47,211 nt of DNA from Sphingomonadales bacterium. Its GTDB lineage: Bacteria > Pseudomonadota > Alphaproteobacteria > Sphingomonadales > Sphingomonadaceae. This document shows positions 8,379 to 18,453 of this stretch, piece after piece. How positions within the stretch are numbered: the stretch's first letter is position 1; the number at the start of each line of letters is the position of its first letter. The translations under genes and the position numbers were made by a program. The notes under the pieces were generated by a model, which ran no database searches, was not told the DNA's origin, and saw only the letters and a program-made list of their open reading frames with translations. The stretch lies in NCBI GenBank assembly GCA_017309275.1, contig JAFKLT010000071.1, positions 1 to 47,211 on the forward strand, written 5' to 3'.

Positions 8379-9791
8379 TCAGGCGCTGTAGTACATGTCG
8401 AATTCGACCGGGCTCGGCGTCTGTTCGAAATTATAGACTTCGGCCCACTTCAGTTCGACATAGGCCTCGATCTGATCCTTCGAGAAGACGTCGCCCTTCA
8501 GCAGGAAGTCGTGGTCGGCGAGCAGGCTGTCGAGCGCTTCGCGCAGGCTGGCGCAGACGGTCGGGACTTCGGCCAGTTCCTCGGGCGGCAGATCGTACAG
8601 ATTCTTGTCCATCGCGTCGCCGGGGTGGATCTTGTTCTGGATGCCGTCGAGGCCCGCCATCAGCAGCGCCGAATAGCAGAGATAGGGGTTGGCCATCGCG
8701 TCGGGGAAACGGAATTCGACGCGCTTCGCCTTGGCGCCCGCGCCATAGGGGATGCGGCACGAGGCCGAGCGGTTGCGGCTCGAGTAAGCGAGCAGCACCG
8801 GCGCTTCGAAGCCCGGGACGAGGCGCTTGTAGCTGTTCGTCGTCGGGTTGGTGAAGGCGTTCAGCGCCTTGGCGTGCTTGATGACTCCGCCGATGAAGTA
8901 CAGGCACATGTCCGAAAGGCCGGCATAGCCGTTGCCCGCGAAGAGCGGCTTGCCCTTTTCCCAGATCGAGATGTGCGTGTGCATGCCGCTGCCGTTGTCG
9001 TCCTTGATCGGCTTCGGCATGAAAGTCGCGGTCTTGCCATAGGCATGCGCGACCTGGTGTACGACATATTTGTAGATCTGCATGCGGTCGGCGGTTTCGG
9101 TCAGCGTGCCGAAGGTCAGGCCCAGCTCATGCTGCGCGGCGGCGACTTCATGGTGATGCTTGTCGCACGGCAGGCCGAGTTCGAGCATGGTCGAGACCAT
9201 TTCGGCGCGGATGTCGACGGCGCTGTCGACCGGCGCGACGGGGAAGTAACCGCCCTTGGCGCGCGGACGGTGGCCCAGGTTGCCGCCCTCATAGCTGCGG
9301 CCGGTGTTGGTCGGCAGTTCGATATCGTCGATCTCGAAGCCCGACTTGTTATAGCCGGTTTCGAAGCGGACGTCGTCGAACATGAAGAATTCGGCTTCGG
9401 GGCCGACATAGACGGTGTCGCCGATGCCGGTCGAGGCGACATAGGCCTCGGCGCGCTTTGCGGTCGTGCGCGGGTCGCGGGCATAGCCTTCGCCAGTCGA
9501 CGGCTCGACGATGTCGCAGAACATCACGATCATCGGGGTCGCCGAGAAGGGGTCGTCATAGACGGCGTCGAGGTCGGGCTTCAGGATCATGTCCGACTCG
9601 TTGATCGCCTTCCAGCCCTCGATCGACGAACCGTCGAACATCAGACCGTCCTCGAGCGCGTCCTCGTCGATCGCGCCGGCGCACATGGTGAGGTGCTGCC
9701 ACTTGCCCTTCGGGTCGGTGAAACGCAGGTCGACCCACTCGATGTCGTTTTCCTTGATCCGCGCGATGATATCCTTGGGCTTCGTAGCCAT
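8379..9791 (-). CDS. glnA: Glutamine synthetase, type I
   Basis: The 470-residue enzyme makes glutamine from glutamate, ammonia and ATP and assembles as a dodecamer. Family landmarks include the Asp50-loop-like region [21 protein letters not shown], the GSGMHTH nucleotide/ammonia site, [13 protein letters not shown] and NRSASCRIP. Tyr399 in NLYDLPPEE is the expected adenylylation site, so activity is likely controlled by GlnE. A GGAAG ribosome site precedes the ATG at 9791. glnB lies 80 bp upstream on the same strand with no strong terminator between, so the genes are probably cotranscribed as glnBA. Confidence 0.98.
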   Translation of the reverse strand: MATKPKDIIARIKENDIEWVDLRFTDPKGKWQHLTMCAGAIDEDALEDGLMFDGSSIEGWKAINESDMILKPDLDAVYDDPFSATPMIVMFCDIVEPSTGEGYARDPRTTAKRAEAYVASTGIGDTVYVGPEAEFFMFDDVRFETGYNKSGFEIDDIELPTNTGRSYEGGNLGHRPRAKGGYFPVAPVDSAVDIRAEMVSTMLELGLPCDKHHHEVAAAQHELGLTFGTLTETADRMQIYKYVVHQVAHAYGKTATFMPKPIKDDNGSGMHTHISIWEKGKPLFAGNGYAGLSDMCLYFIGGVIKHAKALNAFTNPTTNSYKRLVPGFEAPVLLAYSSRNRSASCRIPYGAGAKAKRVEFRFPDAMANPYLCYSALLMAGLDGIQNKIHPGDAMDKNLYDLPPEELAEVPTVCASLREALDSLLADHDFLLKGDVFSKDQIEAYVELKWAEVYNFEQTPSPVEFDMYYSA

Positions 9792-9871
9792 GGTCTATAC
9801 TTCCTTCTTGCGATGATATCCGGCTGGGCCGGCGTCTGGTTGAACAGGTTGGGGAGCGGCCGCTTCGCTTC

Positions 9872-10213
<342 letters not shown>

Positions 10214-10324
10214 TCATATCCCCCACTGGGTCTTGTCTCGATGCTCGCAGCCAAAGCCGGATCAGGCCTGCCTGGTCCGGTCCGCTCCTCTTGAGTCGCT
10301 GCGAGGCCCCGCCATCTTGCACCA

Positions 10325-10340
10325 ATCAAAAGCCGTGCCA
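10325..10340 (-). promoter_or_regulatory. Sigma-54-like promoter candidate for glnBA
   Basis: Read on the minus strand the site is TGGCACGGCTTTTGAT. It matches the sigma-54 consensus TGGCACGN4TTGCW at all -24 positions but has GA instead of GC in the -12 element. It overlaps the 10-bp palindrome GCCAATTGGC (10337-10346). It lies 115 bp before the glnB ATG. The -12 mismatch keeps this a candidate only. Confidence 0.4.
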
Positions 10341-10384
10341 ATTGGCGAATCGCAAGCTTTCGGTAAGATTTGTGACAGGGAATT

Positions 10385-10415
10385 GCGCCGTTGCCCAAGG
10401 GGTGAGCAACGGCGC
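10385..10415 (-). terminator. Hairpin downstream of the PQQ alcohol dehydrogenase
   Basis: A perfect 10-bp stem GCGCCGTTGC/GCAACGGCGC (10385-10394 and 10406-10415) encloses an 11-nt loop, 35 bp past the stop of the leftward dehydrogenase gene. The sequence just before the stem on the minus strand is A/T-rich (TTTTTTAATCACGAAATT) but no U-run follows it. It probably separates this gene from glnB. Confidence 0.55.
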
Positions 10416-10449
10416 GAATTTCGTGATTAAAAAATAGGCAGTCGGCCGG

Positions 10450-12636
10450 TCAGCGCCCCACGGGGGCCGTCGCGTCGGGCAGATTGGCCTTGGTCCAGTT
10501 CGACCGATCGATGACATAGGCGCGAATCGCCTCGGCATCCTGCGGCGTCAGGACGCGTGCGAAGCTGACCATGCCGCGGTCCTTCAGCGCCCCGTCGAGG
10601 ATGACCGATTTCCACGCATCCGCGTTGGTCAGCGTGCCCGAAACGCGGAGGTCGGGGGTGAAGCCGTTGCCGATCGCGCTGTCGCCATGACACACTTGGC
10701 AATAACGGCCGAAATGCGCCTTGCCCGCCGCGACCTGTTCGGGCGTCCCGAACTGCGGCGGCGGGTTCCACGCGAGCGTCGTCGTCGCCGGCGCCGCCGG
10801 AAGCTTCACCGCGCCCCCGATCTTGAGCACCACGATGCGCGGCAAGTTCGGCAACTTCCGCGTCACTCCGCCGGCAACCCCGGCGACGAGCGGGAAGGCG
10901 CCGCCCTTGCCGGTCTGGAACGCGACATATTGCACACCGCCGACGCGGAAGGTCGACGGTGCGCTGACGATCCCCGACTGCATGTCGAGGTCGAGCAACT
11001 GCTTGCCGGTGTCGGCGGTATAGGCACGGAAGCGGCCGGTGCTGGTGCCCTGGAAGACCAGGTTGCCCGCCGTCGTCATCGTGCCGCCGTTCCACGCGGC
11101 GGGATAGTCGACGGCCCATGCGACCTTGCCGGTGCGCGGGTCGAAGGCGACGAGGCGCCCGGTGGTCGCGGCGACCGCGGCCTTGAACGCGGCCTTGTCG
11201 TCGGGGAGCATCGTCTTGTTGAGCGAGGTGCCGACGTTGAAGCCCAGCACCTTGCGCTTGTCGAGCTCGTCCATGTCGGCAAGATAGCCCTGCGGAATCT
11301 GCTGCGCCGGGATATAGACAAGGCCGGTCGCCGGATTGAAGCTCATCGGGTGCCAGTTATGCGCACCGAGCGCGCCCGGGACCGCGATGAAGGGCTTGCC
11401 GGTCTTGTAGAAGCGCGATTCCGGATTCTCGATCGGACGGCCGGTGGCCATGTCGTAGCCCGTCGCCCAGTTGATCCCGTCGACGAAGGGCTTGGCATCG
11501 ATCAGCTTGCCGTTCGTGCGGTCGATCGTGAAGAAAAAGCCGTTCTTCGGCGCATGGTACAGCACCTTCGTCGGCTTGCCGTTCACTGCCTGCTCGGCAA
11601 GGATGATCGGCTGGGTCGCGGTATAGTCCCACGTCTCGGCCGGGGTTTCCTGATAGTGCCACTTATACTTGCCGGTCGTGGCGTCGAGCGCGACGACCGA
11701 GGACAGGAACCAGTTGTCGCCCTCGCCATTTGACCGCGTCCCGTGGTTCCACGGATTGCCGTTGCCGACGCCGAGATATATCTGGTCGAGATCCTTGTCG
11801 TAGACGATCGCGTCCCACACGGTGCCGCCGCCGCCCGAGGTCTGCCACTCGCCCTTGTCGGACCAGGTGGCGTTGGCCTTGGACGCGAAGATGTCGTCGC
11901 TGGCCGCGCCGTCCTTTTCCTTCTTCGGATTGGGGGCGGTGTAGAAACGCCAGCGCTCCTTCCCGGTGTCGGCGTCATAAGCGGTGACATAACCGCGCAC
12001 GCCGAACTCAGCGCCGCCATTGCCGATCAGCACCATGTCCTTCACGACGCGCGGTGCCCCGGTGATCGTATAGGGTTTCGACGTGTCGAAGGTCTGGGTC
12101 GACCAAAGTTCCTTGCCGCTCTTTTTGTCGAGCGCGATCAGGCGGCCGTCGAGTGTCGCGAAGATAACCTTGTCGCCCCACACCGCAACGCCGCGATTGA
12201 CGACGTCGCAGCAGGCGCTGACCGCGCGTTCGCCGGGCACCTTGGGATCGAAACTCCAGAGCTTCTTGCCGGTCGCGGCGTCCCACGCGTCGACCTTCGA
12301 CCAGGCGTGGCTGACATAGAGCACCCCGTCGACGACGACCGGGGTTGCTTCCTGTCCGCGTGCGTCCTCGAGGTCGGCGAACCAGGCGATGCCGAGTTGG
12401 CCGACATTCTTGTCGTTGATATCGGTGAGCGGGCTGAAACGCTGTTCGTCATAGCTGTAACCGATGCCAGCCCAGTTATCGCCGTTGCCGCCGGTCTTGA
12501 GCAGGGCCTCGCTGGCCTTTTCTGCCTCGTCGAGCGACCCGCCGCCCGAGATGCTGTCGTTCTTCGATGCGTTGCATGCCGACAATGCCAGTACCGCGCA
12601 GCCCAGCAGCGCAGCCTTCAAGACCCGTTTCGCCAT
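10450..12636 (-). CDS. PQQ-dependent alcohol dehydrogenase with C-terminal cytochrome c domain (quinohemoprotein)
   Basis: A 728-residue exported lipoprotein: the signal ends LSAC with Cys21 as lipidation site. Residues ~45-610 are an eight-bladed PQQ propeller. The adjacent-cysteine disulfide is Cys142-Cys143 and the catalytic Asp337 lies in ETWDYTATQP. The residue two after it is Thr, not the second Asp of lanthanide-dependent enzymes, so a calcium-type centre is expected. A cytochrome c domain follows with CQVCHG at about residue 655 and a likely axial Met in GMVSF. It should oxidise alcohols and pass electrons through its own heme. The gene is monocistronic; a perfect TTGACGTTAACGTCAA palindrome lies 22 bp before the ATG. 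No PQQ biosynthesis genes are in the window. Confidence 0.93.
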   Translation of the reverse strand: MAKRVLKAALLGCAVLALSACNASKNDSISGGGSLDEAEKASEALLKTGGNGDNWAGIGYSYDEQRFSPLTDINDKNVGQLGIAWFADLEDARGQEATPVVVDGVLYVSHAWSKVDAWDAATGKKLWSFDPKVPGERAVSACCDVVNRGVAVWGDKVIFATLDGRLIALDKKSGKELWSTQTFDTSKPYTITGAPRVVKDMVLIGNGGAEFGVRGYVTAYDADTGKERWRFYTAPNPKKEKDGAASDDIFASKANATWSDKGEWQTSGGGGTVWDAIVYDKDLDQIYLGVGNGNPWNHGTRSNGEGDNWFLSSVVALDATTGKYKWHYQETPAETWDYTATQPIILAEQAVNGKPTKVLYHAPKNGFFFTIDRTNGKLIDAKPFVDGINWATGYDMATGRPIENPESRFYKTGKPFIAVPGALGAHNWHPMSFNPATGLVYIPAQQIPQGYLADMDELDKRKVLGFNVGTSLNKTMLPDDKAAFKAAVAATTGRLVAFDPRTGKVAWAVDYPAAWNGGTMTTAGNLVFQGTSTGRFRAYTADTGKQLLDLDMQSGIVSAPSTFRVGGVQYVAFQTGKGGAFPLVAGVAGGVTRKLPNLPRIVVLKIGGAVKLPAAPATTTLAWNPPPQFGTPEQVAAGKAHFGRYCQVCHGDSAIGNGFTPDLRVSGTLTNADAWKSVILDGALKDRGMVSFARVLTPQDAEAIRAYVIDRSNWTKANLPDATAPVGR

Positions 12637-12657
12637 ATCCTTCTCCCACGCCTATCG

Positions 12658-12673
12658 TTGACGTTAACGTCAA
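12658..12673 (-). promoter_or_regulatory. Perfect palindrome TTGACGTTAACGTCAA upstream of PQQ alcohol dehydrogenase
   Basis: A 16-bp perfect palindrome ends 22 bp before the ATG at 12636. It shares the pattern TTGMCGTTNACGTMAA with sites before etfB (40357-40372) and before the last gene (46989-47004). The form resembles operators of regulators of fatty-acid and branched-chain amino-acid catabolism such as LiuR; the regulator is not in the window. Confidence 0.65.
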
Positions 12674-12735
12674 GACTGCGCCCCGAAGGGTGGATTGGCA
12701 AGCGGAGATTTGGCGGACGGTCCCTGGCGGACGCG

Positions 12736-13575
12736 TCAGTTCCAGGGCGGCGCGTTCAGGCCCTTGGGGCTGGCGGTGAAGATTTCGCAGCCGGTCTCGG
12801 TGATGCCGATGCTATGTTCGAACTGCGCCGACAGGCTGCGTTCGCGGGTGACCGCGGTCCAACCGTCGGGGAGCATCTTCACCGCATATTTGCCGGTGTT
12901 GATCATCGGCTCGATCGTGAAGAACATGCCAGGACGAAGTTCGGGGCCGGTGCCGGGGCGACCGGCGTGGACGACTTCAGGGGCGTCATGGAACATCTGG
13001 CCGAGCCCGTGGCCGCAGAAATCGCGCACGACCGAATAGCGGTGCCGCTCCGCGTGCTGCTGAATCGCGTGCGCGACGTCGCCCATGCGATTGCCCGGTT
13101 TCGCCTGCTCGATGCCCAGCATCAGGCATTCATAGGTGACGTCGACCAGCCGCTTCGCCTTGATCGGCACGTCGCCGACCAGATACATGCGGCTGGTGTC
13201 GCCGTGCCAGCCGTCGACGATGCTGGTGACGTCGATATTGACGATATCGCCGTCGCGCAGCGGCTTGTCGTCCGGAATGCCGTGGCAGACGACATGGTTG
13301 ATGCTGGTGCAACAGCTATGCGTGAAACCGCGATAGCCTAGCGTTGCGGGAATGCCGCCGCCGTCGAGCATCATCGTGCGGACGAGGTCGTCGATCGCGC
13401 CGGTGGTCACGCCTCGCTGAACGAAGGGGACGAGCGCGTCGAGGATTTCAGCCGAAAGCCGGCCCGCCTTGCGCATCCCGGCAAATCCCGCCTCGTCGTG
13501 CAGCTTGATCGTGCCGTCGCGAACGCGGGCAGGGGCGGACGCCTCGTCGGCGGTAACGGAGACATAGTCGTACAT
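12736..13575 (-). CDS. map: Methionine aminopeptidase, type I
   Basis: From the ATG at 13575 the protein has 279 residues; the open frame reaches 13818 but the extra N-terminus is not family-like. It removes the initiator Met from nascent proteins. The two-metal site is complete: His in VCHGIPDD, the Asp pair in NIDVTSIVDGWHGDTSR, His in CGHGLGQMFHD, Glu in FTIEPM and Glu in QFEHSIGI. An N-terminal stretch MYDYVSVTADEAS precedes the catalytic fold and is typical of alphaproteobacterial versions. It lies 99 bp upstream of the alcohol dehydrogenase start and reads in the same direction, but the palindrome between suggests separate control. Confidence 0.96.
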   Translation of the reverse strand: MYDYVSVTADEASAPARVRDGTIKLHDEAGFAGMRKAGRLSAEILDALVPFVQRGVTTGAIDDLVRTMMLDGGGIPATLGYRGFTHSCCTSINHVVCHGIPDDKPLRDGDIVNIDVTSIVDGWHGDTSRMYLVGDVPIKAKRLVDVTYECLMLGIEQAKPGNRMGDVAHAIQQHAERHRYSVVRDFCGHGLGQMFHDAPEVVHAGRPGTGPELRPGMFFTIEPMINTGKYAVKMLPDGWTAVTRERSLSAQFEHSIGITETGCEIFTASPKGLNAPPWN

Positions 13576-13710
13576 AGGGAATGATATAGGCGATGTCGGG
13601 CCGAAATGCGAGGGCAGTAACCCGCCTGCTTGCGGCTGGCGTCTGAGCGGGCAGGCGCGCGCGTGAATGGTCTTGCTAACGCGACTGGCCGCAAGCCATC
13701 GAGTCTGACT

Positions 13711-13736
13711 GCCCCCTCTCGTTTGCGGGAGGGGGC
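13711..13736 (-). terminator. C/T-G/A hairpin between clpA and map
   Basis: GCCCCCTC (13711-13718) pairs with GAGGGGGC (13729-13736) around a 10-nt loop, 9 bp past the clpA stop on the minus strand. A 9-bp inverted repeat GCTTGCGGC/GCCGCAAGC (13628-13636 and 13688-13696) lies beside it, so this may be a worn copy of the inverted-repeat element seen at 40194-40347. It could serve as a clpA terminator. Confidence 0.5.
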
Positions 13737-13744
13737 AAGTCGGA

Positions 13745-16081
13745 TTATTCAGCCGATTTCTCGGCCTTCGCCTTTGCTTTGCCCTTGCCTGCCTTCGGCG
13801 CGGCGGGGGTGATTTCAAAGGTCAGCGGGTTGCCGACCTTGGCATCCTCGCCTTCCTTCAGCTTCACCTTGACCTCGCCGCCGTGGACGAGCTTGCCGAA
13901 GAGCAACTCCTCGGCGAGCGGCTGCTTGATCTTTTCCTGGATCAGGCGGCCCATCGGGCGCGCGCCGTACAGCTTGTCATAGCCTTTGCCGGTCAGCCAC
14001 TGGCGTGCCGGATCGTCGAGCTGGATGTGGACGTTGCGGTCGGCAAGCTGCAGTTCGAGCTGCAGGATGAACTTGTCGACAACGCGCGTCACAACCTCGG
14101 GCGGCAGATAGCCGAAGGGCACGATCGCATCGAGGCGGTTGCGGAATTCCGGGGTGAACATCCGTTTCACCGCCTCCTCCTGCACATCCTCCCGGGTCGA
14201 GTTGCCGAAGCCGATCGACTCGCGTGCCATGTCGCTGGCACCCGCATTGGTCGTCATGATCAGGATGACGTTCCGGAAATCGACCGTCTTGCCGTGGTGG
14301 TCGGTCAGGCGACCGTTGTCCATCACCTGCAACAGGATGTTGAACAGGTCGGGATGCGCTTTTTCGATTTCGTCGAGCAGCAGCACGCAGTGCGGATTCT
14401 GATCGATCGCATCGGTCAGCAGGCCGCCCTGATCATAGCCGACATAGCCCGGAGGCGCACCGATCAGGCGGCTCACCGAGTGGCGTTCCATATATTCGGA
14501 CATGTCGAACCGCTGGAGCGGGATGCCCATGATCGACGCGAGCTGCTTTGCGACTTCGGTCTTGCCGACCCCGGTCGGGCCCGAGAAGAGATAGTTGCCG
14601 ATCGGCTTCTCGGGATCGCGCAGGCCCGCACGGCTCAACTTGATCGCCGACGACAGCACCTCGATCGCGGTGTTCTGGCCAAAAACGACGCGCTTCAGAT
14701 CGGTCTCGAGCGTTTCGAGTACCTTCTTGTCGTCGCTCGACACCGATTTGGGCGGAATACGCGCCATCGTCGCGATCACCGCCTCGATCTCCTTCGCGGT
14801 GATCGTCTTGCGGCGCTTCGACGGCGGGACGAGCATCTGCATCGCGCCGACTTCGTCGATCACGTCGATCGCCTTGTCGGGCAGCTTGCGGTCGTTGATG
14901 TAGCGTGACGACAGCTCGACCGCCGCGTTGATCGCATCGGCGGTATATTTGACGTTGTGATGGCTCTCGAAGGCTTCGCGCAGGCCGGCGAGGATTTTCT
15001 TCGTATCCTCGATGCTCGGCTCGATCACGTCGATCTTCTGGAACCGACGCAGCAGCGCGCGGTCCTTTTCGAAGTGGTTGCGGAACTCCTTGTAGGTGGT
15101 CGAACCGATGCAGCGGATGACGCCGCCCGACAGTGCGGGCTTCAGCAGGTTCGACGCATCCATCGCGCCGCCGCTGGTTGCGCCGGCACCGATCACCGTG
15201 TGGATCTCGTCGATGAACAGGATCGCGTGCGGCAGGCCTTCGAGTTCGGAGACGACCTGTTTCAGCCGTTCCTCGAAATCGCCGCGGTAGCGCGTGCCCG
15301 CGAGAAGCGCGCCCATGTCGAGCGAATAGATGACCGCGGGCAGGAGCACCTCCGGCACGTCGCCCTCGATGATCTTGCGCGCGAGGCCTTCGGCGATCGC
15401 GGTCTTGCCGACGCCGGGATCGCCGACATAGAGCGGGTTGTTCTTGCTGCGGCGGCAGAGGATCTGGATCGTGCGGTCGACCTCGGCACTGCGGCCGATC
15501 AAGGGGTCGACCTTGCCGCCCTTGGCCTTTTCGTTGAGGTTGACGGTGAACTGGTCGAGCGCGGTTTCCTTCTTGTTCTTGCCCTCGCTCTTTTCCTTCG
15601 CCTCTTCCTTTTCCTCCGGCTCGGCCTGCGGCGAGGGCTTGCCGCCCTTGCCGACACCGTGGCTGAGATATGAAACGGCGTCGAGGCGCGTCAGGTCCTG
15701 CTGCTGCAGGAAATAGACGGCGTAGGATTCGCGTTCGGAGAAAAGCGCGACGAGAACGTTGGCGCCCGTCACCTCATCCTTGCCCGACGACTGGACATGC
15801 AGGATCGCGCGCTGGACGACGCGCTGGAAACCGCTGGTGGGGGAGGGGTCGCTGTGCCCCTCGACCTTCAGGCTGTCGAGTTCGGTGTCGAGATAATGGA
15901 CGACCGCCGATTGCAGATCGTCGAGCGCGACGCCGCACGCGCGCATCACCTCCGCCGCATGATCGTCATCGATCAGGGCATAGAGCAGATGCTCGAGGGT
16001 CGCATATTCATGGTGCCGCTCCGACGCGGCCTTCAGAGCATTGTGGAGGGTCTTTTCGAGCGATTCCGAAAAAGACGGCAT
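13745..16081 (-). CDS. clpA: ATP-dependent Clp protease ATP-binding subunit ClpA
   Basis: The ATG at 16081 gives 778 residues, starting with the canonical N-domain (MPSFSESLEKTLHNALKAAS); an open frame runs to 16162 without family sequence. The order is N-domain (1-140), an acidic/lysine-rich linker (about 150-175), AAA module one with Walker A GDPGVGKT at 220-227, and AAA module two with GPTGVGKT. An IGF loop (ESIGFGNST) for docking ClpP is present. The C-terminus carries a lysine/alanine-rich tail. ClpA unfolds substrates for ClpP; no clpS is adjacent here, although it often is elsewhere. The gene stands alone between map and the EAL protein gene. Confidence 0.97.
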   Translation of the reverse strand: MPSFSESLEKTLHNALKAASERHHEYATLEHLLYALIDDDHAAEVMRACGVALDDLQSAVVHYLDTELDSLKVEGHSDPSPTSGFQRVVQRAILHVQSSGKDEVTGANVLVALFSERESYAVYFLQQQDLTRLDAVSYLSHGVGKGGKPSPQAEPEEKEEAKEKSEGKNKKETALDQFTVNLNEKAKGGKVDPLIGRSAEVDRTIQILCRRSKNNPLYVGDPGVGKTAIAEGLARKIIEGDVPEVLLPAVIYSLDMGALLAGTRYRGDFEERLKQVVSELEGLPHAILFIDEIHTVIGAGATSGGAMDASNLLKPALSGGVIRCIGSTTYKEFRNHFEKDRALLRRFQKIDVIEPSIEDTKKILAGLREAFESHHNVKYTADAINAAVELSSRYINDRKLPDKAIDVIDEVGAMQMLVPPSKRRKTITAKEIEAVIATMARIPPKSVSSDDKKVLETLETDLKRVVFGQNTAIEVLSSAIKLSRAGLRDPEKPIGNYLFSGPTGVGKTEVAKQLASIMGIPLQRFDMSEYMERHSVSRLIGAPPGYVGYDQGGLLTDAIDQNPHCVLLLDEIEKAHPDLFNILLQVMDNGRLTDHHGKTVDFRNVILIMTTNAGASDMARESIGFGNSTREDVQEEAVKRMFTPEFRNRLDAIVPFGYLPPEVVTRVVDKFILQLELQLADRNVHIQLDDPARQWLTGKGYDKLYGARPMGRLIQEKIKQPLAEELLFGKLVHGGEVKVKLKEGEDAKVGNPLTFEITPAAPKAGKGKAKAKAEKSAE

Positions 16082-16254
16082 GGTATGTGTCTCCTTGCGG
16101 GGACCAAGCCTGGGAGATGGCGGTCCCCTTAGGAAGGTAACGTGGCGATGCCGCCGCCCCACCGCAAGGGAAAAGCGGTCGGCTATGTGAAATTACGATG
16201 ACAGGATTGCGCTATGGTTAACGGCGCGTTGAGAAATTGCGCGCGCCGGGAGCG

Positions 16255-18426
16255 TCAGGCGCGCGAGGCGCGCGGCATCGTCTCAAGATAGCGGTCGGCG
16301 AAGATAGCGGCTGGAATGGGCTCGCCGAAATAATAGCCTTGCGCCTCTGCGCAGCCGTGCGCTTGCAGGAATTCGGCATCCTCCACGCTCTCGACGCCTT
16401 CGGCCACGACCCCGATGTCGAGGTGGCGTGCCATGTCGATCAGCCCGACGACGATCACGCGGTCACGGGGCGACGAACGGACGAGGCGGGTAAAGCTCTT
16501 GTCGATCTTGATATGGTTTACCGGATAGTTGCGCAGCAGGTTCAGCGACGCGAAACCGGTACCGAAATCGTCGAACGACAGGCCGGCGCCGAGGCTGCGG
16601 ATATTCTGGAGCTGCGCCAAAATATCCTCCTGCCGGTGGAGCAGGATATTCTCGGTGATTTCGAGTTCGAGCGCATCGGCGGGCAGGCTGTATCGTTCAA
16701 GCGCGTCGCGGATTTGCCATTCGAGTTCGCCGGACCGGAATTGTGCGGTCGACAGGTTGATGCTCATTCGGAAGTCGGGGTCGATCCGCCGCCATTCGGC
16801 TGCCTGTGCGCATGCGGTTTCCAGCACCCAGCGTCCGACCGGTTCGGCGAGTACGCCCGCGTCGAGCGCGGGAAGGAAGGATGCGGGGCGGAGGAGGCCA
16901 CGTTCCGGATGCTTCCAGCGAATCAGCGCCTCGGCGCCGACAAGCGCGCCGTCGACGAGACGGACCTGCGGTTGGTAGAAGAGCGCGAACTGGTGGCGTT
17001 CGAAGGCGCGGTGGAGTTCGGCGTCATACATGCGCCGCGCGACGGCTTCGGCACGCAGATGCGGGGTAAAGATCAGGCTGCCGCCGCGCCCGCCGCTGCG
17101 TGCCTGGAACAGCGCGAGTTCGGCGCTGGTGATCAGTTCGTCGTGATTTTCGCCGTGATCGGGGGCGATCGCGATGCCGCAATTCCCCGAAAGCCGGACC
17201 TCGTGTCCGTCGACGACGATCGGCCGCGCGATCGCAGCGAGGATGCCGGCGGTCAGCGCCTGGAGCCGGAGCGGATTACCCTCGTCGGTCAGGGTCGCGA
17301 ATATCGTGCCGCCGATCCGGGCAAGCAGCCCGGGTTCGGGAACGGTCGCGCGAATACGCTCGGCGATCGTCTTCAGTACAAGGTCACCGGCGTCATGGCC
17401 GAGCGTGTTGTTGACGTCGGTGAAGCCGCCGAGGTCGGTGACGATCACCGCAGGGCTTCCGCCCGCGCCGAACGCGTCGGACAGGCGCGTGTGGAGGAGG
17501 TTGCGGTTGGGAAGCCCGGTCAGGCTGTCGTGATTGGCGAGGCGATAGAGCGCGTCATGTTCGCGCAGCTTTTCGGTCATGTCGCGAATGATCGCGCCGA
17601 AGTGCATCGTATCGCCCTCGGGCCAGCGCGACCAATGGAGTTCGCCCGCGAACCGCTCGCCGCTGCGGCGAAGGCCCGTCAGCGGCGTCGCGGCGGCGCA
17701 GGGCGTGCCGCCGTGAAGGACATCGTCGATCGCGCCATGGACCAGTCCGCGGTCCTCCTCGGCGATCAGGATATCGACCGAATGGCCGATCATCTCGTCT
17801 GCCGAGCGGCCGAACATCTGCGAGGCTGCGCCGTTCCATGCGCTGATCCGCGCGCGGTCGTCGAAGCAGATGATCGCGTTTGGGGAGGTCGCGGCGCTCG
17901 CTTCGAACCGGCTCGGGTGCACCTCCGCGATGGCTTCGAGGCGGCGAAGCTCCAGCTTGTCGGACACGAGTCCTGCAAGCTGTTTCAGCCGCGCGCGATC
18001 CTCTGCGCCGAACGAGGCGTGCGGTTGGTGGTCGAGCAGGCAGAGCGCGCCGAGCGCATGGCCCGAAGGCGCTTTCAGCGCAATTCCGGCATAGAAACGC
18101 ACCGCGCCTGACAGCACCGCCGGATTGTCGTGGAAGCGGGGGTCGAGCGCCGTATCCTCGACCACCATGACATCATCCTGGTTGATCGCGTGCGCGCAAA
18201 AGCTGACGTCGCGCCCTTCCTCATACTCGTCGATGCCATAATTGGCCGCGAGGAAGACATGGTCGTGGCCGATCATGTTCACCGCGGCGGCGGGGCAGTC
18301 GAAGATGCGCACGGCCATGTCGACGATCGGGTCGAGGCTCGGCAGCCCCGCCTTTTCGTCGATCCGATATTCGGCCAGCGCGCGCAGCCGCGCGGGCTCG
18401 TCGCTCGATCTATCCGGACATCGCAC
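16255..18426 (-). CDS. GAF-PAS-GGDEF-EAL protein, probable cyclic-di-GMP phosphodiesterase
   Basis: This 723-residue cytosolic protein has a GAF domain (about 28-165), a PAS domain (about 185-290), a GGDEF domain (about 300-455) and an EAL domain (about 465-715). The diguanylate cyclase signature is broken: GGTIF replaces GGDEF. The EAL domain keeps GAEALIRW, ELEITENIL, DDFGTGFAS, KIDKSF, VAEGVES and QGYYFGEP, so it should hydrolyse cyclic-di-GMP, perhaps with the GGDEF part sensing GTP. No membrane helix is present. Translation starts at a GTG (18426) with GGGAGAG just upstream. Two dyads at 18454-18468 and 18504-18515 may be operators. Confidence 0.92.
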   Translation of the reverse strand: MRCPDRSSDEPARLRALAEYRIDEKAGLPSLDPIVDMAVRIFDCPAAAVNMIGHDHVFLAANYGIDEYEEGRDVSFCAHAINQDDVMVVEDTALDPRFHDNPAVLSGAVRFYAGIALKAPSGHALGALCLLDHQPHASFGAEDRARLKQLAGLVSDKLELRRLEAIAEVHPSRFEASAATSPNAIICFDDRARISAWNGAASQMFGRSADEMIGHSVDILIAEEDRGLVHGAIDDVLHGGTPCAAATPLTGLRRSGERFAGELHWSRWPEGDTMHFGAIIRDMTEKLREHDALYRLANHDSLTGLPNRNLLHTRLSDAFGAGGSPAVIVTDLGGFTDVNNTLGHDAGDLVLKTIAERIRATVPEPGLLARIGGTIFATLTDEGNPLRLQALTAGILAAIARPIVVDGHEVRLSGNCGIAIAPDHGENHDELITSAELALFQARSGGRGGSLIFTPHLRAEAVARRMYDAELHRAFERHQFALFYQPQVRLVDGALVGAEALIRWKHPERGLLRPASFLPALDAGVLAEPVGRWVLETACAQAAEWRRIDPDFRMSINLSTAQFRSGELEWQIRDALERYSLPADALELEITENILLHRQEDILAQLQNIRSLGAGLSFDDFGTGFASLNLLRNYPVNHIKIDKSFTRLVRSSPRDRVIVVGLIDMARHLDIGVVAEGVESVEDAEFLQAHGCAEAQGYYFGEPIPAAIFADRYLETMPRASRA

Positions 18427-18453
18427 CCCTGCTCTCCCTCATGGGCGTGATGA

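Noticed and set aside
13576-13818. N-terminal extension of methionine aminopeptidase
   Set aside because: It would cross the hairpin at 13711-13736 and the clpA stop; the sequence before MYDYVSV is not family-like.
16141-16194. Seventeen-codon frame upstream of clpA
   Set aside because: No ribosome site, basic random-like sequence, and no coupling to a neighbour.
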